Below, piece after piece: positions 8,501 to 17,683 of a DNA stretch of 64,000 bases. Origin of the DNA: Clostridia bacterium. Its GTDB lineage: Bacteria; Bacillota; Clostridia; Lachnospirales; Lachnospiraceae. Both the position numbers and the translations under genes were made by a program. The DNA lies in NCBI GenBank assembly GCA_910574475.1, contig CAJTAT010000007.1:1-64000 (forward strand), in the 5' to 3' direction. Position 1 is the stretch's first letter, and every line of letters begins with the position of its first letter. The notes beneath the pieces were generated by a model. The model had not been told where the DNA came from, did no database searches, and saw only the letters and a program-made list of their open reading frames with translations.

Positions 8501-9670
8501 TATCCCATGGAATACAATAAAGTGTCTCGTTTATTAAAACAAAATAAAAGAATGTGTAATATCAAAATGGATGATCTTGCTGTACGGACAAAAGGAGATG
8601 AATGGATGAATTTTAATGCTGTAGTTGGAAACCCGCCTTATCAGGAGGAAGCTGATACATCAAGTAAGACAAATGGCCAAAAGCCGAGGAAAAATATTTT
8701 TCAACATTTTGTAAGGCAGGCTGAAATCCTGTCTGAGAGTAATGTTGTTATGATATTCCCAGGCCTGCGCTGGCTCCATCAATCAGGAAAGGGACTAAAG
8801 GATTTTGGCAGGAATCTAATCAATTCAGAAAGACTGAATAAATTGATTTTTTATCCCAATTCAAAAGATGTTTTCGATGGAATTGATATTCCAGATGGGA
8901 TTTCCGTTGTACATTTGGGTGAAAACAGAAAGGACAAGGTTTTTGAATATGAATACATCGGCGAAGATTTACATACAAGGATGGACAGAAAAAAGCCTGG
9001 CAGTGAGTTGTTTGTAGTGAATCCCAGAGATATTGAAATTATTTCAAAAATACAGTCCTTTGTGAAGAAAAATAACCTTCATTATCTTCACGATGCCGTA
9101 TTGCCGCGTTCCCTGTTTGGCATTGAGAGTGATTTTATCGAAAAATATAAGGGAGGATGTGAGTTGCATGATGGAACATCAACGATAGATTATGAGAAAA
9201 GTATTAAAATTCTGACAAACGATAAATCGGGGCCAGCTGGCCGAAGTAAGTGGTTTGTTGTGGATAAATGTGCTGTGAAGCAGAACGAGAAATACATTAG
9301 CGAATGGCAGGTTGTAGTTTCAAGCGCCCACCCCGGAGGGCAGGAAGGAAGAGATAATCAAATCGAGATCATAGATAACCATAGCGCTTTCGGAAGAGCT
9401 AGGGTAGCATTGAGATCTTTTCAGACAAGAGCAGAGGCCTCAAATTTTGTAAGCTATGTGAATTCTAGGTTTATAAGATTCGCTTTTCTTATGTCTGATG
9501 AATCTCTGACCTCCCTGGCTAAATTCGTACCTGATATAGGCGACTACAGACAGGACAATGGTTTCATTGATTTTTCAAAAGATATTGATGAACAATTTAA
9601 GACACTGTTAAATCTGAGCGAAGACGAGGAAAAATATATCAATTTAAATATAAAAATAAAAAAAGAATAA
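5579..9670 (+). CDS. GIY-YIG-like / SF2 helicase / NPPY methylase fusion, RM- or defence-type
   Basis: A 1363-aa multidomain protein. Residues about 15-110 resemble a GIY-YIG/T5orf172 nuclease-type domain (HIYAFS, then IKVGDTYRSLIDRLNEW). Residues about 150-660 form an SF2 helicase: Q-like RPNQQEAI (157-164), Walker A MRFGKS (184-189), DETH box (288-291) and SGTPYR (346-351). A linker at about 715-770 is acidic. A methylase part follows, with ILDISSKMGEFA (about 906-917) as a degenerate motif I and a clear NPPY (1018-1021), then a long C-terminal region that could recognise the target. The TTG start at 5579 has AGGAG 9 nt upstream; ATG 5597 is the alternative. The combination recalls type I, ISP and IIG enzymes, but no PD-(D/E)xK motif is obvious, so cleavage may depend on the GIY-YIG part. 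Its restriction function is inferred. Confidence 0.75.
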   Translation: MDNIELMDQLIIGRVEPHIYAFSTNTIPDYIKVGDTYRSLIDRLNEWRRHFPDLRQEFEVKASISPDVFFRDYSVHDYLENDLGKQRLLIEDMDGYPPGTYYSKEFFKDITKEDVQKAILDIKRSYTKKENKYRFYNARTFLPQTYTYASTGNWTPRPNQQEAIDNFVHAVKAGRTNLLMYAVMRFGKSFTSLCCAKEIGARTVLVVSAKAEVREEWKKTVQSADNFNKDYMFLASEELSRNSSAIRNVLKDGRGVVIFLTLQDLQGDELKEKHKELFKTKLDILIIDETHYGARASSYGQIIRTAGYAKDIKLKFDSDEGDDFIETNEADAVIKTLDVHVKLHLSGTPYRILMGSEFSKEDIVSFCQFSDIVSEQKKWDDEKLLEDGVEEWKNPYYGFPQMLRFAFVPSKSALALLESLRKNGTTYALSELLKPRSISKKKDESHKIFIHEKEVFELLEAIDGSKSDDNIFAFLDYDKIQEGKMCRHMVCVLPYCASCDALEKLLTDKAAAFKNLGSYEIINISGVDSIHIYKTVQSIKDKIQRCEIQEKKTITLTVNRMLTGSTVEYWDTMLFLKDTASPQEYDQAVFRLQNQYIKSYVDKDGKEIRYNMKPQTLLVDFDPHRMFMMQEQKSLIYNVNTDSFGNKHLKERMAEELRISPIITFNKGKIKQVEAGDLLEFISKYSATRGVKEEAKEIPVDVNLFHIEAIKTEIERQSQLGTKGGLKTQVYQGDEQDLDNPDDDQDAKSVSGEEKRILDSPDLRNEDSFQIQILQNKFKTYYSRILFFAFLSEDQVESLAEILLCAYTEDNARIIRNLDLDIDVLSQIQENMNPFILSTLDYKIQNINRLSKDENIPSIERAITAVGKFGKISESEITTPVNVTSEMISLLSDDCFVTLSDPSNKILDISSKMGEFAIAICRRCEQMGIDISTISDSVEAIPTSRITYEFTRKVYKILGLDVNAIAAEFTSYDLYPMEYNKVSRLLKQNKRMCNIKMDDLAVRTKGDEWMNFNAVVGNPPYQEEADTSSKTNGQKPRKNIFQHFVRQAEILSESNVVMIFPGLRWLHQSGKGLKDFGRNLINSERLNKLIFYPNSKDVFDGIDIPDGISVVHLGENRKDKVFEYEYIGEDLHTRMDRKKPGSELFVVNPRDIEIISKIQSFVKKNNLHYLHDAVLPRSLFGIESDFIEKYKGGCELHDGTSTIDYEKSIKILTNDKSGPAGRSKWFVVDKCAVKQNEKYISEWQVVVSSAHPGGQEGRDNQIEIIDNHSAFGRARVALRSFQTRAEASNFVSYVNSRFIRFAFLMSDESLTSLAKFVPDIGDYRQDNGFIDFSKDIDEQFKTLLNLSEDEEKYINLNIKIKKE

Positions 9671-9685
9671 ATTTTCGAAAAGCTG

Positions 9686-9753
9686 TTGACAAATAAAAAG
9701 GAAAGCATTAATATAATATCCGTAAGTTAGCACTCGATGTTGATGAGTGCTAA
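9686..9753 (+). promoter_or_regulatory. groESL promoter with perfect CIRCE element
   Basis: TTGACA (9686-9691) and TAATAT (9709-9714), spacer 17 nt, are followed by the CIRCE operator at 9727-9753: TTAGCACTC, a 9-nt spacer and GAGTGCTAA, all 18 arm bases matching the consensus. CIRCE is the binding site of the heat-shock repressor HrcA, so chaperonin expression is predicted to rise on heat shock. The hrcA gene is not in the window. Confidence 0.97.
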
Positions 9754-9792
9754 TAATAAAAGGGATATTATAAAATCCAAGGAGGAATAGAA

Positions 9793-11732
<1,940 letters not shown>

Positions 11733-11774
11733 GTCTGCTGAGTTAATAACGTTTTTATACAGATTAAGAAATAA

Positions 11775-11811
11775 GAGATATCGTTCAGAAATGGACGGTG
11801 TCTCTTTTTTT
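11775..11811 (+). terminator. groESL terminator
   Basis: A 12-bp stem (GAGATATCGTTC with GGACGGTGTCTC, including G-U pairs) and a 6-nt loop are followed by seven T, 42 nt after the groEL stop codon. Confidence 0.85.
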
Positions 11812-11872
11812 GTACACTGAGGGTATGTGAAATTCATATGCAGTATTTTATATTCTTTGCACAATACATCGC

Positions 11873-11944
11873 TTTTGTCACTAAGACTTGTGGACAAAAA
11901 TGACAGAAGATTAGATTGAGAACTTATCTGTTTATCGTTAAAAT
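11873..11944 (+). promoter_or_regulatory. Promoter and possible operator of the mannitol operon
   Basis: TTGAGA (11916-11921) and TAAAAT (11939-11944) are 17 nt apart and about 30 nt before mtlR. Upstream, TTTTGTC (11873-11879) and GACAAAA (11893-11899) form a 7-bp inverted repeat around a 13-nt spacer, a possible activator or repressor site. Binding by MtlR is a guess from position. No other signal was seen in the 240-nt gap after groEL. Confidence 0.5.
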
Positions 11945-11973
11945 ATTAAATAAAGAGGAGGGAGGTGTGAAAT

Positions 11974-14103
11974 ATGACAGCAGGTTTGACACAGAGGCAG
12001 CGAGAGATTGTTGAAATTATAGCAAAAATGTCTGGAAAACCAGTTCCTGTGGGAGCTATTTCAGAAAAGCTAAACGTTTCATCCAGAACGATTCTCAGGG
12101 AACTTCCTGAAATCGAGAGATGGCTGAGAGAAAATGATTTTACGTTTATCCGAAAGCCAGGTGTGGGCGTCAGTATCGAACAAGGACCAGAAGCGGCTAA
12201 AATTTTGGAGACACTTCTTGGCACAGATAAGATACAGAATGACTTCAGCCAGAAGGAGCGAAGACGCCAGATACTAGGAGAACTATTTTTATTGCGGGAA
12301 CCAGTAAAGTCCTATGTATTTCTGTCCCGATTTCAGATTTCGGAGGGAACGCTAACACGTGATTTGGATGCTCTGGATGAATGGCTCTCCACCTATCAAG
12401 TACATATCTTGCGCCGTCCGGGGGTGGGGATTCTTTTGGAGGGCACAGAGACGGCTTATCGGCAGGCTATTGCTAATGCAGCATTAGAGTTTATGGATGA
12501 TGGGGAGATTTTGAAGATCTTGCGGGGGACCAAAGATGAGAGGAGCACTTCAGAGCCAGAAAACCTGAAAAATCGATTGCTTGGTTTTATTAATCCTCAG
12601 ATTGTCACATTTGTGGAGGGAATCCTGTCTGATACAGAGCAGAAATTAAATATTAAATATACAGACAGTGGTTATATGGCTTTGATCGTCCATCTCTCAC
12701 TTGCAGTTCGCCGGCTGCAGTCAGGGGAAAAGATTGAGATGGATGAAGAAGATTTAGCCAATCTGAGAGAGTTTCCAGAGTATCCAATGGCGGAAGAAAT
12801 TGCTGACAAGATTAGCAGCCATTTTCATCTGGCCATTCCTAAAGAAGAGGTAGGCTTTATTACTATGCATCTGTCCAGTGCCCGGACCTGGCCCCAGACA
12901 CGTCGTCTCCGCAGCCAGCTCCAGTCCATCAATGCCAGACAGGCGGTAATGGCGATCGTGGAATGTGTAGAAAAGGAGATGGGGCTTCCCTTTCATACTT
13001 GCACACGGATGATAGAGGAATTGACTAGCCATATGGACTCCATGCTCAGCCGCCTTTCTATGAATATTCATCTGGACAATGCCCAGGGAAATGCGGTCAA
13101 ACAAAATTATCCTGACATCTGCGAGGCAGTTGAGAAAGCCTGCGAGTTGCTACAAGATTCCTTTTACATCAAAGACATCTCTTCCTCAGAGGTCACATTT
13201 ATAGCCATGCATTTTGCGGCTGCGGCTGAGACCCTTCGGGTAGAACAGAAGCGGGTGTTGGCAGTTGTGGTTTGCCCCAGCGGCATGGGGGCTTCCAGAG
13301 TACTGGCGGCTAACTTGATACGTTCTCTGCAAAACATTGAGATTCGCCAGATTATGTCAGTTTTTAGCATTGATCCGAGAAAGCTGAGAGAAAGTGGCAT
13401 AGACCTAATCATATCCACAGTTCCCTTGGAGATTGACTTTCCCTCTGTCTGTGTCAGCCCGATTCCACAGGCTCAGGATATCCTGATTATCACACATGCG
13501 GTGGAAAAAATTAGTGCACAACGAATGAAAGAGGATGTGCCCAAAATCCAAATACAAAAGTCTCATTTTGACGTTACCTGGAAAGATATTCGCTCTCTCA
13601 CTCACACAGGAGAAGAGATATCCCAACTTTTGGATCATTTTGTGATTCGTAATCTGCCAGAAGCTCATCAGGTAGAAACGCTGTTGGGCCAGGCAGCAGG
13701 GCTTTTTGCAGACAGTATCTTGAATCGTCAAATTATCAACCAGGATTTGGCAAGGCGGGAAACGATTAAAAATACATTTATTCCAGAATTATATATTTAT
13801 CTTCTTCATTGTCGTACCATGGCAGTCCAGCATTGCCGATTTGGCTATCTGCGGCTGGAAAGACCGATTACGACTCCCTCTGGGACTGTGATGGGAGCTG
13901 TACTTTTATTGGCCCCCCTGACGGATTGGGATGAATGTGTGGAAGTGAACAGCAGAATCAGTATGCTGCTGGTGGAAGACAAAGGATTTTTGCAGGCATT
14001 GCAGGAAGGAGACGAAGAGAAAAGTCGTCTGCTTGCCGAACATGCCTTAGTAAAATATTATCAAAACCTTATTTCAAACAGAGAAGGAGATGGAAAACTA
14101 TGA
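11974..14103 (+). CDS. mtlR: PRD-containing activator of the mannitol operon (MtlR/LicR type)
   Basis: A 709-aa multidomain regulator of the BglG/MtlR family. It has two N-terminal winged-helix segments (about 5-60 and 90-150; VSSRTILRELPEIERWL, then ISEGTLTRDLDALDEWL) and two PRD domains with conserved His (about 190-400; IVHLSLAVRRL, ITMHLSSARTW). A IIB-like domain follows with VVVCPSGMGASR (Cys near residue 431), and a C-terminal IIA-like domain holds AVQHCRFGYLRL. Such proteins sense PTS phosphorylation and activate transcription of their sugar operon. It overlaps mtlA by 4 nt (ATGA), fixing its role as the mannitol regulator. AGGAGGGAGG precedes the ATG. Confidence 0.92.
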   Translation: MTAGLTQRQREIVEIIAKMSGKPVPVGAISEKLNVSSRTILRELPEIERWLRENDFTFIRKPGVGVSIEQGPEAAKILETLLGTDKIQNDFSQKERRRQILGELFLLREPVKSYVFLSRFQISEGTLTRDLDALDEWLSTYQVHILRRPGVGILLEGTETAYRQAIANAALEFMDDGEILKILRGTKDERSTSEPENLKNRLLGFINPQIVTFVEGILSDTEQKLNIKYTDSGYMALIVHLSLAVRRLQSGEKIEMDEEDLANLREFPEYPMAEEIADKISSHFHLAIPKEEVGFITMHLSSARTWPQTRRLRSQLQSINARQAVMAIVECVEKEMGLPFHTCTRMIEELTSHMDSMLSRLSMNIHLDNAQGNAVKQNYPDICEAVEKACELLQDSFYIKDISSSEVTFIAMHFAAAAETLRVEQKRVLAVVVCPSGMGASRVLAANLIRSLQNIEIRQIMSVFSIDPRKLRESGIDLIISTVPLEIDFPSVCVSPIPQAQDILIITHAVEKISAQRMKEDVPKIQIQKSHFDVTWKDIRSLTHTGEEISQLLDHFVIRNLPEAHQVETLLGQAAGLFADSILNRQIINQDLARRETIKNTFIPELYIYLLHCRTMAVQHCRFGYLRLERPITTPSGTVMGAVLLLAPLTDWDECVEVNSRISMLLVEDKGFLQALQEGDEEKSRLLAEHALVKYYQNLISNREGDGKL

Positions 14104-15956
14104 AGAATTTTGCACAGAAATTTGGTAAATTTCTCTCTGGAATGGTAATGCCCAATATTGGAGCATTTATTGCATGGGGATTTATTACTGCACTTTTCAT
14201 TGCAGACGGCTGGTTGCCCAACGAAGGGCTGGCCTCCATTCAAACACCAATTTTGAACTATCTGCTTCCCATTCTGATCGCTGCTCAGGGCGGAAAGATG
14301 GTGGGAGGCGACCGTGGACGTGTCATGGGTGCAATCGCCGTTATGGGATGTATTGTAGGTTCTCCTGATACTACGATGCTGATGGGGGCTATGGCGATTG
14401 GACCATTTGCTGGCTGGGTAATTAAAAAGTTTGACCAGGCCATGGAGAGCCATATGCCTGCCGGCTTTGAGATGCTCATCAACAACTTTTCCGTAGGAAT
14501 CTTCGGCATGATTTTGGCAATCCTCGGATACTACATTATCGGACCAGTTATGGCTATTATTCTGTCTGTTTTGTCGGCTGGCGTTCAGGCTCTGATCAAT
14601 GTTAATCTTCTGCCACTGGTAGCAATCTTTATTGAGCCAGCTAAGGTACTCTTCCTGAATAATGCGATTAATCACGGCATTTTTACACCGATTGGTATTA
14701 CACAGGCCGCAGAGGCAGGAAAATCCATCATGTATATGCTGGAAGCAAATCCGGGACCAGGACTTGGCGTTCTTCTGGCCTACTGGATGTTCTCAAAGGA
14801 TAAAATGACAAAGGATTCTGCACCGGGAGCTATTATCATTCATTTCCTCGGTGGAATCCATGAGATTTACTTCCCCTATGTACTGATGAATCCAATGGTA
14901 ATTATTGCACCGATTGCAGGTAATATCTGTGCGATTCTGTTCTACTCCCTCACAGGTTGCGGACTGGTAGGAGCATCCTCTCCCGGCTCAATTATTGCAT
15001 TTATGTCTATGAGCCCAAGACCTCAGATGCTGTTGACCCTGATTGGCGTTGTCATTGCAGCGGGCGTTTCCTTTGTAGTTGCCAGCCCGATAATTAAGAT
15101 GTCCGGTACAAAGAGCTTAGAAGAGGCGCAGCAGCAGACAGCTTCCATGAAAGCAGAATCAAAGGGACTTACATCTCCGATAAAAGAGGCCGGAAAGGTA
15201 AAAAAGGTTGTGTTTGCCTGTGATGCAGGTATGGGATCTTCCGCCATGGGTGCTACGAAGTTCCGCAATCGTGTAAAGGCAGCTCGCCCTGACCTGACGG
15301 TTATCAATACCTCTGTGGATAATATTCCTGCCGATTGCGATATTGCAGTTGTACAGACCACACTGGTGGAGCGGGCGAAGAAATCGGCTCCCAATGCGCA
15401 GATGGTGACAATCCAGAACTTCCTGGCAGATCCGGCTCTGGATGCCCTGTATATTCAGCTTACCACTGGCGATGAAGCAGTGGCAGAATCTTCCGGGGAA
15501 AATACGGACCCAGTTGTTCCAACAGCAGTTCCCAGCAAAAAGGTTATGGTAGCAGAAGGGATTAAGCTAAACCAGACCCCAGTCACGAAGGAAGAGGCCA
15601 TTCAGGCGGCCGGAGAGCTGATGTGTGAGTTGGGCTATGTGGATGCTTCCTATGTGGATGCTATGCAGGAGCGTGAAAAGTTGGTGACAACCTATATGGG
15701 TATGGGAATTGCCATCCCTCACGGAACTACACAGGCCAAGGGGACAGTAAAGAGAACGGGAATTGTCCTTTTACAGTATCCTGACGGAGTTCCCTTTGGA
15801 GATGAAAATGCCAATCTGGTATTTGGCATTGCAGGGATCGGTGATGAGCATCTTGATCTTCTGGCTAAAATCTGTGATGCATTGGAAGATGAAGAAATAC
15901 TGGAAAAAATGAAGACCACAGATGATGTGGAATGGATATTAGAGCAGCTTTCCTAA
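14100..15956 (+). CDS. mtlA: Mannitol-specific PTS enzyme IICBA
   Basis: A 618-aa membrane transporter that imports mannitol and phosphorylates it at C1. A hydrophobic IIC domain (about 1-345, including MPNIGAFIAWGF and PGPGLG) is followed by a IIB domain with phosphocysteine loop FACDAGMGSS (about 369-378). A complete IIA domain (about 480-618) carries the phosphohistidine in IPHGT (His541). This single-chain CBA order is that of Escherichia coli MtlA, so no separate mtlF is needed. The ATG at 14100 overlaps the mtlR stop codon and has GAAGGAGA upstream; the longer open frame starting inside mtlR is not coding. Confidence 0.96.
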   Translation: MKNFAQKFGKFLSGMVMPNIGAFIAWGFITALFIADGWLPNEGLASIQTPILNYLLPILIAAQGGKMVGGDRGRVMGAIAVMGCIVGSPDTTMLMGAMAIGPFAGWVIKKFDQAMESHMPAGFEMLINNFSVGIFGMILAILGYYIIGPVMAIILSVLSAGVQALINVNLLPLVAIFIEPAKVLFLNNAINHGIFTPIGITQAAEAGKSIMYMLEANPGPGLGVLLAYWMFSKDKMTKDSAPGAIIIHFLGGIHEIYFPYVLMNPMVIIAPIAGNICAILFYSLTGCGLVGASSPGSIIAFMSMSPRPQMLLTLIGVVIAAGVSFVVASPIIKMSGTKSLEEAQQQTASMKAESKGLTSPIKEAGKVKKVVFACDAGMGSSAMGATKFRNRVKAARPDLTVINTSVDNIPADCDIAVVQTTLVERAKKSAPNAQMVTIQNFLADPALDALYIQLTTGDEAVAESSGENTDPVVPTAVPSKKVMVAEGIKLNQTPVTKEEAIQAAGELMCELGYVDASYVDAMQEREKLVTTYMGMGIAIPHGTTQAKGTVKRTGIVLLQYPDGVPFGDENANLVFGIAGIGDEHLDLLAKICDALEDEEILEKMKTTDDVEWILEQLS

Positions 15957-15995
15957 TTTAATTCTTTAACTATAATAAAAGAGGTGTTAAGATTT

Positions 15996-17150
15996 ATGAA
16001 AAGAGCAATTCAATTTGGTGCAGGTAATATTGGTCGTGGTTTTATTGGAATGTTGTTATCCCAGGCGGGATATCGGGTGATTTTTGCAGATGTCAGTGAA
16101 GCTATTATCCATCGCCTGGCTGCAGATGAAGGTTACACCGTTCATGTGATGGATACAGAAGTGGAAGATGTGCTTATTACCAATATTACTGGAATTATGT
16201 CTGACGGGGAAGAGATCGTAGATGAAATTGCCAGAGCAGATATTCTGACGACGGCAGTAGGGCTTCGGGTTCTTGGATTCATTGCTCCTACCATTGCAAA
16301 GGGGATTCAGAAGCGCTGCGCCTCCGGGACAGAGCAGTATTTGAATATTATTGCCTGTGAAAATGCGATCCGTGCCACTTCACAGTTGAAGGAACATGTC
16401 TATAAAATTCTCTCAGATGAGGAGAAAGCTTACTGTGAGAAATATGTAGGATTTGCAGATTGTTCTGTGGACAGAATCGTACCTCCTGTTCGCACGGAGA
16501 ATCCGGTAGATGTGGTGGTAGAAAAGTACTGTGAGTGGAACGTGGAAAAGGCATCCTTAAAAGGAGAGATTCCCAATATTCCTGGCATGAATCTGGCAGA
16601 TAATCTGATGGCTTATATTCAGCGCAAGCTTTTCACTCTAAATACCGGGCATTGTATCACAGCCTATGCAGGAGTTATGGCAGGCTACAAAACCATTGAT
16701 GAGACCATTTCCGACCCTGAAATCTATGCACTTGTCAAAGAAGCCATGGAGCAGTCAGGGGAGGGCTTGATTCGTAAATTTGGCTTTGACAGAGAGGCTC
16801 ACTATCATTACATTGATAAAATCATTAATCGTTTTAAAAATCCCTATCTGGAGGATGACGTAAGCCGGGTTGGCCGCGAACCACTCCGAAAGCTGTCGGC
16901 CGACGATCGTCTTGTGAGCCCACTGACCACAGCCCTTTCCTATGGACTGCCTGTTGACAAATTGCTTCTTGGAATTGGAGCAGCCCTTCATTACAACAAT
17001 CCTGAGGATGCACAGAGCAAAGAACTTCAGGAAAAGATTGCTGCCAAAGGCGTAGTAGCCGCATTTTCTGAAATTTCCGGTTTAACTGATATGGCGCTTC
17101 TAAAACAGGTGGAAGCTGCATACAGCCAGATAGAAAAGCTTTTTCATTAA
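15996..17150 (+). CDS. mtlD: Mannitol-1-phosphate 5-dehydrogenase
   Basis: A 384-aa NAD-dependent dehydrogenase converting mannitol 1-phosphate to fructose 6-phosphate. The Rossmann motif GAGNIGRGFIG lies at residues 8-18, and the polyol dehydrogenase C-terminal domain includes TGHCITAYAG. The ATG at 15996 is preferred over a GTG 12 nt earlier because AGAGGTG sits 8-10 nt upstream of it. It is the third gene of the mannitol operon, 39 nt after mtlA. Confidence 0.96.
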   Translation: MKRAIQFGAGNIGRGFIGMLLSQAGYRVIFADVSEAIIHRLAADEGYTVHVMDTEVEDVLITNITGIMSDGEEIVDEIARADILTTAVGLRVLGFIAPTIAKGIQKRCASGTEQYLNIIACENAIRATSQLKEHVYKILSDEEKAYCEKYVGFADCSVDRIVPPVRTENPVDVVVEKYCEWNVEKASLKGEIPNIPGMNLADNLMAYIQRKLFTLNTGHCITAYAGVMAGYKTIDETISDPEIYALVKEAMEQSGEGLIRKFGFDREAHYHYIDKIINRFKNPYLEDDVSRVGREPLRKLSADDRLVSPLTTALSYGLPVDKLLLGIGAALHYNNPEDAQSKELQEKIAAKGVVAAFSEISGLTDMALLKQVEAAYSQIEKLFH

Positions 17151-17168
17151 GTTTTAAGGGGTGTGCCT

Positions 17169-17441
17169 ATGATTACGAAAACTGTTACACTGGGCTTGGA
17201 AGATTTCTTTCATGCAAGGCCGGCGGCCCAGATTGCGGCTGTGGCAAAAACTTATGAAAGTGTTCTCATGATTATGTTGGGAACAGAGATTGCAGAAGCG
17301 AAGAATCCTATGGCCCTTATGCGTCTGGGCCATCCCAAAGGCGCTCCGCTAGAGATTTGGGCTGATGGCTCTGATGAAGAAGCTGCTTTGAAAGCAGTTC
17401 TGGAAGTGATAAAAAAAGAGTTTTTCGTAAAAGAACTATAA
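17169..17441 (+). CDS. HPr-like phosphocarrier, His15 kept and Ser46 replaced by Asn
   Basis: A 90-aa HPr-family protein. FFHARPAAQIA places the catalytic histidine exactly at residue 15, so it could receive phosphate from enzyme I. The regulatory site that normally reads K-S-I-M-G is K-N-P-M-A here, with Asn at position 46, so HPr kinase could not phosphorylate it on serine. AAGGGG precedes the ATG at 17169. As the last gene of the mannitol operon, 18 nt after mtlD, it may be a dedicated phosphocarrier that escapes Ser46-based catabolite control. That role is inference; the residue changes are read directly. Confidence 0.8.
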   Translation: MITKTVTLGLEDFFHARPAAQIAAVAKTYESVLMIMLGTEIAEAKNPMALMRLGHPKGAPLEIWADGSDEEAALKAVLEVIKKEFFVKEL

Positions 17442-17465
17442 TTTTGAGTGAGAGATAGAGACTAA

Positions 17466-17575
17466 GAATGGGCTGTCGTAAAAGAAAGCAGGTTGGCTGA
17501 CTTTACGGCGGCTCATTCTATAGCGATAGTTCAGTTATCATCTGTAAAATGGCGCGGATTGAACTATTAGTTTTT
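17466..17575 (+). terminator. Two successive hairpins after the mannitol operon
   Basis: A 17-bp stem (GAATGGGCTGTCG... at 17466-17482 with its partner at 17502-17518, G-U pairs included) is followed by a second stem ATAGTTCA/TGAACTAT (17526-17533 and 17560-17567), then TAGTTTTT. The second has the U-run expected of a terminator; the first is stable but lacks one. They fill the gap before the guaB promoter. Confidence 0.6.
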
Positions 17576-17599
17576 CCAAAAAATAGTGATTTTGCTGTA

Positions 17600-17628
17600 T
17601 TGACATCAGGCTTTGTTTTCGTTAAGAT
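17600..17628 (+). promoter_or_regulatory. guaB promoter
   Basis: TTGACA (17600-17605) and TAAGAT (17623-17628) are 17 nt apart, 55 nt before the guaB ATG. No purine riboswitch fold was recognised in the short leader. Confidence 0.7.
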
Positions 17629-17683
17629 AGATTATTAATAGCCGAAAATTTGAAAATTTTATAACGCGAGAGGAGAGAACAAA

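Noticed and set aside
13935-14099. N-terminal extension of mtlA into mtlR
   Set aside because: The extension is read out of frame through mtlR, has no family similarity, and a good start (ATG 14100 with GAAGGAGA) gives the normal MtlA N-terminus.
17442-17683. Purine riboswitch upstream of guaB
   Set aside because: The gap contains terminator hairpins and a promoter only 55 nt before the gene; the leader is too short for a purine aptamer and its conserved loops are not seen.
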